DNA of 7,332 nucleotides from SIG588 sp045533175 (GCA_045533175.1 JAZSHJ010000076.1:1-7332), one strand, 5' to 3'; positions 1 through 6,774 are shown, counted from the stretch's first letter. The notes: generated by a model from the sequence alone, not told the origin. Translations and numbers: made by a program.

Positions 1-1427
1 TCCCACAGTTTCTGCGAAAGATCCACGTAATATTTATGTGGGTTTTCAAAGCGCTTGACTTCTTCCCACATATCCCCCACGCTGGCGAGGCAGTAGTTGC
101 GGATCTCCTGCAACGAACGCGGCTGATGCACGCATTCGCCGCCGCGGAACACTTCACGCTGCAAACAAGACGCGATGAAATTCTCTACCGTCTTGCGTTT
201 CCACGTATGTTCGGGATCAAAGATCTCGTACGGTTTCGTATCGTCGATCACTTCATCGTGCATAGTAATCACATCCGCGATCGCCTTACCGGTGGTACGA
301 TCAAACAAACGCCACAGTTTTTTGAAACCGGGGTTGGTGATCTTCGCCACGTTTTCACTCACCTTGATACGGGACACGATTTCGCCGTTTTCTTCCACCG
401 CCGCAAGTTTATACACCCCGCCGAACACGGGATCGCTGGCCGCTGTGATGAGGCGTTCGCCCACACCGAAACTGTCCACACAGGCATTTTGACGGATCAT
501 ATCACGGATGAGATATTCATCCAGCGCGTTGGATGCGGTGATGGCGCAATCGGGGAAACCCGCTTCATCCAACATCTTACGCGCCTTTTGGCTCAAGTAG
601 GTGATATCGCCCGAATCGATGCGAATGCCTTTCGGGCGGCAACCCATCGGCACCAACACTTCGTTGAATGCGCGAATGGCGTTGGGAATACCCGATTTCA
701 ACACGTTATAGGTATCCACGAGCAACACGCAAGAGTTGGGATACTGACGTGCATAGGCTTTGAACGCTTCCAACTCATCACCGAACAACTGAATCCAGCT
801 GTGTGCCATCGTGCCGAGGGCGGGAATGCCCATGTCCCGTTCGGACAGCGCACACGCCGTGCCGTGACAGCCGCCGATGTATGCCGCACGTGAACCGATC
901 ACCGCACCGTCCACACCCTGTGCGCGGCGGGAACCGAATTCCATTACGGTGCGTCCTTCCGCCGCACGCACAATGCGGTTGGCTTTGGTGGCGATAAGCG
1001 ACTGGTGATTGACGGTGAGCAATACCATCGTTTCGATGAACTGCGCCTGCACCGCGGGCCCGCGAACCGTTATGATGGGTTCGTACGGGAAGATGGGCGT
1101 GCCTTCCGGCACCGCCCACACATCGCAGGTGAAGCGAAACTCCGCAAGATACGAAAGGAACGCTTCGCTGAACAGTTTTTTACTGCGCAAAAACGCAATG
1201 TCCTCGGCGGTGAAGGTGAGGTTCTTGAGATAATCCACCAACTGTTCCACACCCGCCATGATAGCGAAACCGCCGCCGTCGGGTACACGACGGAAGAACA
1301 TATCGAAATAGACGATGGTATCCCGCTTACCTTCTTCAAAGAAGCCGTTGGCCATCGTGATCTCATAAAAATCCGTGAGCAACGTCAAGTTGTCCTGCCC
1401 GTACGGCAGGCCGCTTTGCTTTTGCAT
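1..1427 (-). CDS. pncB: Nicotinate phosphoribosyltransferase (partial, 3' end off window)
   Basis: This enzyme joins nicotinic acid to PRPP, with ATP hydrolysis, to give nicotinate mononucleotide in the Preiss-Handler route of NAD salvage; it is cytosolic. The visible 475 codons are open to the left edge with no stop. Family landmarks are TDFYEITMANGFF (18-30), EFGSRRAQG (163-171), GTMAHSW (205-211, whose H209 matches the catalytic histidine that is phosphorylated in this family) and IRIDSGD (268-274). Firmicute members are about 480-490 residues, and the last visible residues (YYVDLSQKLW) resemble the family's C-terminal end, so only some 10-15 residues should be missing. The start is the ATG at 1427, preceded by the purine-rich AAGGGGCGAG. 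It lies 16 nt downstream of the UDP-sugar pyrophosphorylase gene with no promoter or terminator seen between, so it is probably the third gene of the rpiB operon. The identification is firm. Confidence 0.95.
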   Translation of the reverse strand, partial: MQKQSGLPYGQDNLTLLTDFYEITMANGFFEEGKRDTIVYFDMFFRRVPDGGGFAIMAGVEQLVDYLKNLTFTAEDIAFLRSKKLFSEAFLSYLAEFRFTCDVWAVPEGTPIFPYEPIITVRGPAVQAQFIETMVLLTVNHQSLIATKANRIVRAAEGRTVMEFGSRRAQGVDGAVIGSRAAYIGGCHGTACALSERDMGIPALGTMAHSWIQLFGDELEAFKAYARQYPNSCVLLVDTYNVLKSGIPNAIRAFNEVLVPMGCRPKGIRIDSGDITYLSQKARKMLDEAGFPDCAITASNALDEYLIRDMIRQNACVDSFGVGERLITAASDPVFGGVYKLAAVEENGEIVSRIKVSENVAKITNPGFKKLWRLFDRTTGKAIADVITMHDEVIDDTKPYEIFDPEHTWKRKTVENFIASCLQREVFRGGECVHQPRSLQEIRNYCLASVGDMWEEVKRFENPHKYYVDLSQKLW

Positions 1428-1443
1428 ACTCTCGCCCCTTTTG

Positions 1444-2673
1444 TTAGAGTTCTACCCCGTTTTCACGCAACAATTCTCTGGCGGAAACCAGCGAGTCAAC
1501 ACCTTCCAGATTCTTGATGGGCGCAAACTCTTTGTTGCGATCGATCTCGTATGACAAGCAATCCTTCATCATGTGCACCATATCCAGCACCAACGTTTCA
1601 AACTTGTAGCCGTTGGGGGATGCGGGCTTTTGCAGTTCGCCTGCGTCGTCGATGTAGGGGATCTTCTTTTCCACAATATGCACCTGCATATTCTTGTTCA
1701 TGTTGTCTTCCAGCGTGGTCAGACGGAACATATAGTTCAAGATCACACCGAAGTTGTAACTGAGATCGCCGTTCGCCTCGCGCGAGGTGAGCATTTCGTC
1801 CGTCATTTCATAATATTCCACGATGGAAGGTCGACCATCCTCCAAGCACAGCACACCCACACGTTCGTCCGGGGCGGCTTTGCGCACCACCTTGGCGCCG
1901 CAATCGCAACCCGACAGAATGGTGGCACCCACGTAGCACGGATCATTGATGCGTTGCAACACGTTATCCACCGAAAACACCGTGAGCCATTCCACGCCGC
2001 GGGATTTCAATTCGTCCAGATACCCCGCCTTCGCAAGCGAAAGGAACCAGCCGCCGTTGCCGTTCGGGGACATGGACAGTTGCGCTTTGCCTTCCATCAG
2101 GATCTTGCCGTTGTAATCCACCGAGGGCACCATCTCCTGAATAAAGAAGCGGATGTAATCGGGGTGATACCCGAAGAAGTTGTGTTCGGTGAAGAAATTC
2201 ACCGTATCGTCGTGGTTCTTTTGGCTGGTCATCACATACAGCGGGATCCATGCGCCCGTGCAATTCACCACGTCCATAATGTTGTTGATGAGGCGCTCAA
2301 ACAGATACAGCGTGCGGGTGACACCGACGTTCAACATACCCTTCGGCTTATCCAATCCCAAACGCGTGCCTTGGCCGCCCGCCAACAGCACCGCGCCGAC
2401 TTTCTCCGCCTTCAGCGCTTCGATGCCGCAAGCCTCAAACTCTTCACGGCGCGCGTGGATCTCGGGGATTTCCAACGCGCCAAGCGGTTCCAGAAATCCG
2501 CGTTCCGCCGTGACGGCCGATTGATCCTCCACCAACGAAAGCAAACTCCAATCCACCGCCGCGATCTGTGCCAAAAGGGATGCGCGATCGGTTTCGTTCA
2601 ACTCATCCCAAAAGCGCAACAAATGCTCCTGACCGTATTGTGCGGTCACCTGTTTTGCCTGTTCGTACGTCAT
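1444..2673 (-). CDS. UDPGP-family uridylyltransferase, eukaryotic UAP1/AGX-like
   Basis: The 409-residue protein is predicted to transfer UMP from UTP to a sugar 1-phosphate, most likely GlcNAc-1-P or a hexose-1-P, giving the UDP-sugar and pyrophosphate. The nucleotide-binding loop AGGQGTRLGLDKPKG (98-112) is a full match to the family, with K111 as the expected catalytic lysine. PNGNGG (203-208), FSVDN (233-237, with the likely metal-binding Asp), DCGAKVV (257-263), NFG (307-309) and EFAPIKN (382-388, with a late conserved Lys) follow in the order seen in eukaryotic UDP-GlcNAc pyrophosphorylase. The N-terminal GQEHLLRFWDEL (14-25) also resembles human AGX1. It is shorter than eukaryotic UAP1 (about 500 residues) and lacks the GlmU acetyltransferase domain. 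The ATG at 2673 follows the strong Shine-Dalgarno GAGGAGGG. It sits 27 nt after rpiB and 16 nt before pncB in one operon. The family is secure; the sugar substrate is not settled by sequence. Confidence 0.9.
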   Translation of the reverse strand: MTYEQAKQVTAQYGQEHLLRFWDELNETDRASLLAQIAAVDWSLLSLVEDQSAVTAERGFLEPLGALEIPEIHARREEFEACGIEALKAEKVGAVLLAGGQGTRLGLDKPKGMLNVGVTRTLYLFERLINNIMDVVNCTGAWIPLYVMTSQKNHDDTVNFFTEHNFFGYHPDYIRFFIQEMVPSVDYNGKILMEGKAQLSMSPNGNGGWFLSLAKAGYLDELKSRGVEWLTVFSVDNVLQRINDPCYVGATILSGCDCGAKVVRKAAPDERVGVLCLEDGRPSIVEYYEMTDEMLTSREANGDLSYNFGVILNYMFRLTTLEDNMNKNMQVHIVEKKIPYIDDAGELQKPASPNGYKFETLVLDMVHMMKDCLSYEIDRNKEFAPIKNLEGVDSLVSARELLRENGVEL

Positions 2674-2700
2674 GATTATACCCTCCTCAACAAATACTGA

Positions 2701-3150
2701 TTATTCGATCTCTTCGCCGTTTTCGATCGCTGCGAGCATGTCCAACCGCGCTTGATGACGGCCGCCTTCGTACGGCGTGGTAAGGAACGCGCGCACGATG
2801 CTTTTTGCCAGTTCCGGCCCCACGATGCGAGCACCGAATGCCAACATGTTGGCATTGTTGTGACGGCGAGTGAGTTCCGCCGACAACGGATCGCTGCACA
2901 ACCCGCAACGGATCCCCTTCACCTTGTTGGCCGCCATGGAAATGCCGATACCCGTGCCGCAAATGACGATGCCGCGGTCACATTCGCCCGCCGCCACCGC
3001 GCGCGCCGCACGCGCACCGAACACGGGATAGGCACAACTTTCCTCGGTGTAGGTACCGAAATCTTTATACGAAAGCCCCATCTCGTCGAGCAGTTTCATT
3101 ATTTCTTTTTTCATACCGAGTGCGGCATGGTCACACGCCAATGCGATCAT
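2701..3150 (-). CDS. rpiB: Ribose 5-phosphate isomerase B
   Basis: RpiB interconverts ribulose 5-phosphate and ribose 5-phosphate in the non-oxidative pentose phosphate pathway. The 149-residue product has the normal family length. Visible signatures are ACDHAALGMKKE (5-16, with the D7-H8 pair), VICGTGIGISMAANK (62-76, with C64 as the predicted catalytic cysteine), H97 in TRRHNNANMLAFGAR, and the phosphate-binding end GGRHQARLDML (129-139). In-frame ATGs exist at 3168 and 3192, but the start at 3150 is preferred: AAGGA lies 9 nt before it, MIALACDHAA is the typical RpiB N-terminus, and the predicted transcript begins at about 3174, leaving almost no leader for 3168. It is first in an operon with the UDP-sugar pyrophosphorylase and pncB. 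Ribose 5-phosphate is the precursor of PRPP, which PncB consumes, a plausible metabolic link. Some relatives act on allose 6-phosphate, but there is no sugar-uptake context here. Confidence 0.94.
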   Translation of the reverse strand: MIALACDHAALGMKKEIMKLLDEMGLSYKDFGTYTEESCAYPVFGARAARAVAAGECDRGIVICGTGIGISMAANKVKGIRCGLCSDPLSAELTRRHNNANMLAFGARIVGPELAKSIVRAFLTTPYEGGRHQARLDMLAAIENGEEIE

Positions 3151-3180
3151 TGAAACACGTCCTTGCATCTTATTTTTTTC

Positions 3181-3209
3181 ATTATACCACACTATTTAAA
3201 AAAAGGCAA
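3181..3209 (-). promoter_or_regulatory. Housekeeping-type promoter of the rpiB operon (extended -10)
   Basis: On the minus strand a -35 of TTGCCT (3209-3204; 4 of 6 consensus bases) is separated by exactly 17 bp from a perfect -10 TATAAT (3186-3181). The -10 is preceded by TGG, making an extended TGnTATAAT element. Transcription should begin near 3174, giving a leader of about 25 nt to the rpiB ATG at 3150. The -35 lies next to the upstream terminator, so the rpiB operon appears transcriptionally separated from dpaAB. Confidence 0.85.
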
Positions 3210-3210
3210 G

Positions 3211-3238
3211 AAAAAAGGCTGTTCAGACAGCCTTTTTT
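3211..3238 (-). terminator. Rho-independent terminator after dpaB
   Basis: A perfect inverted repeat has a GGCTGT/ACAGCC core stem, a 4-nt loop (3223-3226), and flanking A6 and T6 runs that could extend the stem to 12 bp. On the minus strand the stem is followed by six U, and after a short interruption by a second U run. It begins 9 nt past the dpaB stop codon. Because A and T tracts flank both sides it is symmetric and could also act on the plus strand, but no plus-strand gene is seen there. Confidence 0.93.
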
Positions 3239-3247
3239 CCAATGATA

Positions 3248-3820
3248 TTATCCTAAAAACAACGGTTGAATCTGCCGCCCCGCCACCGCTTGAAGCACCG
3301 TTTCCTCGATGCGGGTAAAATCCGCCACCAACGAATTGGGTTTCACCGCGGGATCGTCCTGCCGCATGGGAACAAAATAATAATGACGGCGGTTTTTTAA
3401 CGCAGCAATGGCGGGGAATGAACTCGCCAGCGCATCGTTGGTGGAAACCGCGAGCACCACGGGACGTTCGCGGCGCAAATGAGATTTCACCGCCAGCGTC
3501 ACGGCGGTACTGCTATCCCCCGCCGCGAGTTTTGAAAGCGTACTGCCGGTGCAAGGGGCCACCACCATCACGTCCAGCATATCCCGCGGGCCGAGTGGCT
3601 CCACGTCTGTAAGTGTGGTGAGCACGTTTCTTCCGCAGATGGCCGACACCCGCGTGCGCCAATCCTCCGCTTTTCCGAAACGGGTGTCCACCGTGCACAT
3701 GGGGGGCGAAAACACAGGTGTCAGCGCATAACCTGCCGCCGCAAACGCCGCCATTTGCGCCGTCACCTGCTCCAGCGTGCAAAACGAACCGCACAGCGCC
3801 CAACCGATACGTAAACTCAT
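3248..3820 (-). CDS. dpaB: Dipicolinate synthase subunit B
   Basis: This is the flavoprotein-fold subunit (SpoVFB) of dipicolinate synthase, which with DpaA oxidises the lysine-pathway dihydrodipicolinate product to dipicolinic acid in the mother cell; the acid is then moved into the forespore core and confers heat resistance. The product is 190 residues, close to the roughly 200 of Bacillus SpoVFB. Landmarks are the N-terminal IGWALCGSFCT (5-15), DTRFG (45-49), EPLGP (74-78), APCTGSTLSKLA (88-99), STNDALASS (126-134) and PMRQDDPAVKPNS (151-163). The ATG at 3820 is chosen because GAGGAGGG precedes it and the homologous N-terminus begins there. A longer in-frame start at 3916 would overlap dpaA by about 100 bp. 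The ATG overlaps the dpaA stop codon as ATGA, so the two subunits are probably translationally coupled. A terminator follows at once. Confidence 0.96.
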   Translation of the reverse strand: MSLRIGWALCGSFCTLEQVTAQMAAFAAAGYALTPVFSPPMCTVDTRFGKAEDWRTRVSAICGRNVLTTLTDVEPLGPRDMLDVMVVAPCTGSTLSKLAAGDSSTAVTLAVKSHLRRERPVVLAVSTNDALASSFPAIAALKNRRHYYFVPMRQDDPAVKPNSLVADFTRIEETVLQAVAGRQIQPLFLG

Positions 3821-4692
3821 AACCGTCCCTCCTCGGCCAACATATTGAGTATGGTGCATTTTAAAATGTCCGCCGCCGTTTTGGGAGCGACGCGCCCGGG
3901 AAGTGAGAGCGCCCACACCGTTTTCAGCCGCAATGCCGCCGCGGCATCAAAATCCACCCCGCCCGGGCGGGAGGCCAGATCAATCAACAAGGTGGACGGA
4001 TCGAGTTTTTTCAGAAGATCGGCACCAAACAACATGGCGGGAACGGTGTTGAAGATCACGTCAAAATCCCCCGCCTGTGCCAATTCCGCCACAGCAATGC
4101 TTTGACACCCCGCTACCGCGGCCGCTGCACGATCTTCGCACCGACGCGCCGCCACCGTGACCGACACGCCCATGGCTTTCAGCAACCCGGCCAGCGCCCG
4201 TGCCACACGGCCGTATCCCGTCACCAACGCCCGCGCACCGTGCAGAGTGATGGGCAACTCTTCCATGGCCAGTTGCACCGCCCCTTCGGCGGTGGGAACG
4301 CTGTTGAGAAGTGCCAGTTCTTCCCGCGCTAAGTAGTCGTGTACCGTAACACCACCCACCGCCAGTTGTGCTTGCCATGCCTGGGGTAACCCGCCCGCCG
4401 CCACAAATTGCGTTGGTACAAGGCCGCCCAGCACCTGTTCGGGTTGAATGCGCACGCGGGAAAACGGGGCGTTTAAGGTGTTGCCGTCGGTGGTGAACGG
4501 CAGCGGCAAGATCACACAATCCGCCAGCGATACCGCTTGTGTGATGTTGGTGCATCCTGTAACGCACGGCGGCAAGTCGGTGCCGTCCAACCCCGCCGTG
4601 ATCACTTTATAGCCGTCCTGTGCCAACAGTCCGGCCAAATAAGCGGCGCGCAAGTCGCCGCCGATAACCGCAAAAGTTTCGATCGTCTGCAT
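3817..4692 (-). CDS. dpaA: Dipicolinate synthase subunit A
   Basis: This is the NAD(P)-binding dehydrogenase-like subunit (SpoVFA) of dipicolinate synthase. At 291 residues it is close to the roughly 297 of the Bacillus protein. The N-terminus carries VIGGDLR (9-15); the middle carries NSVPTAEGA (130-138) and a Rossmann nucleotide-binding turn GYGRVA (159-164, GxGxxA); the C-terminal part has IDLASRPGGVDF (237-248) and LPGRVAPKTA (264-273), all family hallmarks. The start at 4692 is used because GGAGGG (4705-4700) lies 7 nt before it. An in-frame ATG at 4707 overlaps that Shine-Dalgarno and has none of its own. The ribosome-binding site forms the 3' arm of a hairpin ending in six U (4693-4746), an unusual leader. 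In Bacillus the two spoVF genes precede asd, dapG and dapA; here no lysine-pathway gene adjoins them. Family knowledge and a sigma-K-like motif upstream both suggest late mother-cell expression. Confidence 0.96.
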   Translation of the reverse strand: MQTIETFAVIGGDLRAAYLAGLLAQDGYKVITAGLDGTDLPPCVTGCTNITQAVSLADCVILPLPFTTDGNTLNAPFSRVRIQPEQVLGGLVPTQFVAAGGLPQAWQAQLAVGGVTVHDYLAREELALLNSVPTAEGAVQLAMEELPITLHGARALVTGYGRVARALAGLLKAMGVSVTVAARRCEDRAAAAVAGCQSIAVAELAQAGDFDVIFNTVPAMLFGADLLKKLDPSTLLIDLASRPGGVDFDAAAALRLKTVWALSLPGRVAPKTAADILKCTILNMLAEEGRL

Positions 4693-4746
4693 AAAAAATC
4701 CCTCCATAGGAACGGGTTTGATTACTCACCCCATCCTATGAAGGGA
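4693..4746 (-). terminator. Terminator-like hairpin overlapping the dpaA ribosome-binding site
   Basis: In minus-strand RNA, UCCCUUCAUAGGA (4746-4734) pairs along all 13 positions with UCCUAUGGAGGGA (4711-4699), one pair being a U.G wobble. Inside, after a 2x2 internal loop, GGGU (4731-4728) can pair with ACCC (4717-4714), leaving a 10-nt apical loop. Six U (4698-4693) follow the 3' arm and touch the dpaA AUG. It therefore has the form of an intrinsic terminator for pgeF, whose stop codon is 29 nt upstream. The 3' arm also contains the dpaA Shine-Dalgarno GGAGGG, so the fold would block dpaA translation. The pairing is read directly from the sequence; termination and translational control are inferred. 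Confidence 0.75.
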
Positions 4747-4759
4747 CATCCTGTTTTGT
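4732..4759 (-). promoter_or_regulatory. Candidate sigma-K-type promoter for dpaAB
   Basis: On the minus strand AC (4759-4758) is followed after 17 nt by CATAGGATG (4740-4732). This resembles the sigma-K pattern AC-N16/17-CATAnnnTA, with G in place of the last A. The Bacillus dipicolinate synthase genes are sigma-K dependent, which supports the reading. Transcription would start near 4726, inside the loop of the hairpin. The motif is short and degenerate, so chance occurrence is possible. Confidence 0.45.
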
Positions 4760-4775
4760 GCTTGGGAAACCTATA

Positions 4776-5612
4776 TTATTCCGCTATCGCAATGAGTGCC
4801 GCCAGACTGCCTCGCACCCCTGCCGTGGCGCGGTGCGACCAGAACACATCGGGGCGGCAACGAGTACACAGATCGGTCACGCTGATGTGCTCGTCCCGTA
4901 ACCCCGCCGCCAGCAAAATGCGGCGATTCACCTGCCACATATCGATCAAGAACTTGCCTTGCGGCATGCGGCGAACACACGCTTCATCGAACACGGCCAT
5001 GGCGGCAAAACGATCGTACACCGGCTCATCCACCTCGAAACAGCAAGGGCCGATGGAAGGGCCGATACCCGCCACGATATCTTCGGGACGGCAACCGTAA
5101 TCCGACACCATGCGCTCCACCGTGACACGCCCCATTTCGGCCACCGTGCCTTTCCACCCCGAATGGGAGGTTCCCACCACCCGCTTTTTCGGATCGGCAA
5201 ACACAAGTGGCACGCAATCGGCATACTGGGTGCACAACACCACACCCGGCTCGTCGGTGAGCAGACCGTCAAAATCGTCGTAATCCCTCTCGCGGGTGAT
5301 TCCTTTGCCGCAATCTGCCGAGGTTACGTTGCGAATGAAGGTGTGGTGTTCTTGACGGGAAAGCACGATACGCTCGGTCTGCACCCCGATCGCCCCGCAC
5401 AAACGGTCAAAATTCTCCCGCACTCGGACGGGATCGTCCCCCCGTCCGAAACTGAGGTTCATGCTTTCGTAAATCCCCTTGCTCACCCCGCCAAGGCGGG
5501 TGGATACGGCATGGCGCACAAACGGCACGGCGTCCAACACGGGAAAGGTGTAATAAAGCAGGTCGCCTTCCCTGTGCGGTGTCAAGTTCTTCGTGGTCGG
5601 CAAGTTCAACAT
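4776..5612 (-). CDS. pgeF: PgeF/YlmD (YfiH) family multicopper-oxidase-fold protein, peptidoglycan editing factor
   Basis: The 278-residue product belongs to the YfiH/LACC1 family, whose members have been described as purine nucleoside phosphorylase/adenosine deaminase enzymes and, in E. coli, as a peptidoglycan editing factor that removes wrongly built UDP-MurNAc-amino acid precursors. The zinc-site ligands are all present: H89 in SRQEHHTF (85-92), C133 in YADCVPLVFADP (130-141) and H150 in GTSHSGWKGT (147-156). Other landmarks are STRLGGVSKGIYESMNLS (37-54) and GPSIGPCCFEV. No signal peptide is seen, so it should be cytosolic. The ATG at 5612 follows an excellent Shine-Dalgarno, AAAGGAGG. 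It overlaps the end of the glycosyltransferase gene by 7 bp, so the two are probably co-transcribed and coupled. The hairpin at 4693-4746 is its likely terminator. The family is certain; which of the reported activities matters here cannot be told from sequence. Confidence 0.92.
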   Translation of the reverse strand: MLNLPTTKNLTPHREGDLLYYTFPVLDAVPFVRHAVSTRLGGVSKGIYESMNLSFGRGDDPVRVRENFDRLCGAIGVQTERIVLSRQEHHTFIRNVTSADCGKGITRERDYDDFDGLLTDEPGVVLCTQYADCVPLVFADPKKRVVGTSHSGWKGTVAEMGRVTVERMVSDYGCRPEDIVAGIGPSIGPCCFEVDEPVYDRFAAMAVFDEACVRRMPQGKFLIDMWQVNRRILLAAGLRDEHISVTDLCTRCRPDVFWSHRATAGVRGSLAALIAIAE

Positions 5613-6742
5613 ACCGCCCCTCCTTTCACGGCGTCTTCACACGCCGCAAGCAAACGACGGCTGACCGCCGCTTTGCCGAAACGTTCCACCGTTAAGGCTC
5701 GAATGCGGGCGGGATCGTACCCCGCGGCTGTGTGAAGCATCCGTTCCATCGCGTCGCACAGCGCCGCGCTGTCCTCCACGGGAACCAGCAGGCCCGTTTC
5801 CTCTGTCACGATATCGGCAGGGCCACCGCAACGGGTACTGATAACGGGTTTGCCGCAAGCGGCCGCTTCGTTCAACACACAGGATAAGGTTTCGTGGCGG
5901 GAAGAACAGATGAAACAGTCCGCCCCGTTCATAAACTGCGGCGTATCCTCCCGCGGGACGATACCGATCAAGCGACACTTGTCTGCAATGCCCAGCTCAT
6001 GGATTTTTGTTTGCAACGCCTCGCGCAACACACCCGCGCCCGCGATCTCCAAACTCACCGCACGGTCGGTGCGGGCGCACAACGCGGCAAACGCTTCGAT
6101 CAGCACGTCGTACCCTTTGATGGGGCGCAACTGTCCCATTGCGCGAAAACGGAAACATTCCCCCGTTTCGGTGGGTTGCGGCCCAAAGCGATCGTCATCC
6201 ACCAGATCGGGGATAACGCACGTGTCGGCAATGGGTTGCATCACGTCTCGCAACGTGGAACTAACGCACGCGTTCACCGCCGCTTTTTCCATCACCGCAC
6301 GCAAACGGCGCAACGCTTCGCTGTCTGCTCCTTCGGTGAGCACGAAGGAGGAATGTTCCATAAAGAAAAGCGGTAACTTTTCACGGCGACATAGCGCCAA
6401 CGCCTCATACCCCTGCAACGAAGAACGCAAATTCACCACGTCGGGACGTCCCCACTCCTTCACAAGACGCGCATACGCACGGCGAAGCATGGCGGTGCGT
6501 TGCCACACCCGTCCGCGTTCACAGCGAGGGGTAATGTTCAATTTTTGCGAAAGGATGGTGTATACCCCGTCCTCCCAAAAAGCACGGGTGCCGTTACCGC
6601 GCAGACGACCGTTGACATCCACGTAGATCACCGCCACTTCGGCACCGGCGGCGGCCATGGCGCGCGCCTGTTCTTTATAAAATGTACCCAGCATCGGCAT
6701 CTCGAGTGTGGGATACCACGAAGGGATCATCAAAACCTTCAT
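5606..6742 (-). CDS. GT4-family glycosyltransferase (GT-B fold)
   Basis: This 378-residue protein is predicted to transfer a sugar from a nucleotide-sugar donor to a lipid or glycan acceptor at the cytoplasmic face of the membrane. The N-terminal Rossmann domain opens with MKVLMIPSWYP and an acceptor-side motif GTFYKEQARAMA (19-30). The linker includes CVSSTLRDVM (159-168). The donor domain starts at GQLRPIKGYDVLIEAF (203-218) and contains CFICSSRHETLSCVLNEA (276-293), in which E284 and E292 form the EX7E motif of retaining GT4 enzymes, followed by GGPADIV (306-312). No transmembrane segment or signal peptide is seen. The start at 6742 has AAAGGAG 8 nt upstream. It is the first gene after a near-consensus promoter and overlaps pgeF. 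Donor, acceptor and product (teichuronic-type polymer, exopolysaccharide or glycolipid) cannot be assigned, since no other envelope-synthesis gene is present. Confidence 0.88.
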   Translation of the reverse strand: MKVLMIPSWYPTLEMPMLGTFYKEQARAMAAAGAEVAVIYVDVNGRLRGNGTRAFWEDGVYTILSQKLNITPRCERGRVWQRTAMLRRAYARLVKEWGRPDVVNLRSSLQGYEALALCRREKLPLFFMEHSSFVLTEGADSEALRRLRAVMEKAAVNACVSSTLRDVMQPIADTCVIPDLVDDDRFGPQPTETGECFRFRAMGQLRPIKGYDVLIEAFAALCARTDRAVSLEIAGAGVLREALQTKIHELGIADKCRLIGIVPREDTPQFMNGADCFICSSRHETLSCVLNEAAACGKPVISTRCGGPADIVTEETGLLVPVEDSAALCDAMERMLHTAAGYDPARIRALTVERFGKAAVSRRLLAACEDAVKGGAVC

Positions 6743-6774
6743 GTTTAACGCTCCTTTGGCTCACTTTATCCTCT

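Noticed and set aside
36..893. A 285-codon plus-strand frame opposite pncB
   Set aside because: The same mirror effect of G+C-rich codons. The minus strand encodes a complete series of nicotinate phosphoribosyltransferase motifs.
1494..1499. TTGACT upstream of pncB as a possible internal -35
   Set aside because: The sequence 17 bp downstream (GAATTG) is a poor -10, and the bases are coding for the preceding gene.
2675..2680. A perfect TATAAT just before the UDP-sugar pyrophosphorylase ATG
   Set aside because: It lies between the Shine-Dalgarno and the start codon, has no -35 at 17 bp, and would start RNA inside the gene. It is probably chance.
1573..2700. A 375-codon open frame on the plus strand opposite the UDP-sugar pyrophosphorylase gene
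   Set aside because: It is a mirror frame of a well-conserved minus-strand gene. Its translation is rich in His, Arg and Gln with no recognisable motif, and no ribosome-binding site supports it.
3151..3192. Longer N-terminus for RpiB from ATGs at 3168 or 3192
   Set aside because: The AAGGA site fits the ATG at 3150. The -10 element and the predicted transcript start overlap or abut the longer versions.
3821..3916. Longer N-terminus for DpaB starting at 3916
   Set aside because: It would overlap dpaA by about 100 bp. The ATG at 3820 has a strong Shine-Dalgarno, an ATGA junction and a family-like N-terminus.
4693..4707. Start of dpaA at the upstream ATG (4707)
   Set aside because: It overlaps the Shine-Dalgarno used by the ATG at 4692 and has no ribosome-binding site of its own.
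4959..6626. Two 258-codon plus-strand frames opposite pgeF and the glycosyltransferase gene
   Set aside because: Both are antisense shadows of recognised proteins, with biased residue content and no domain features.
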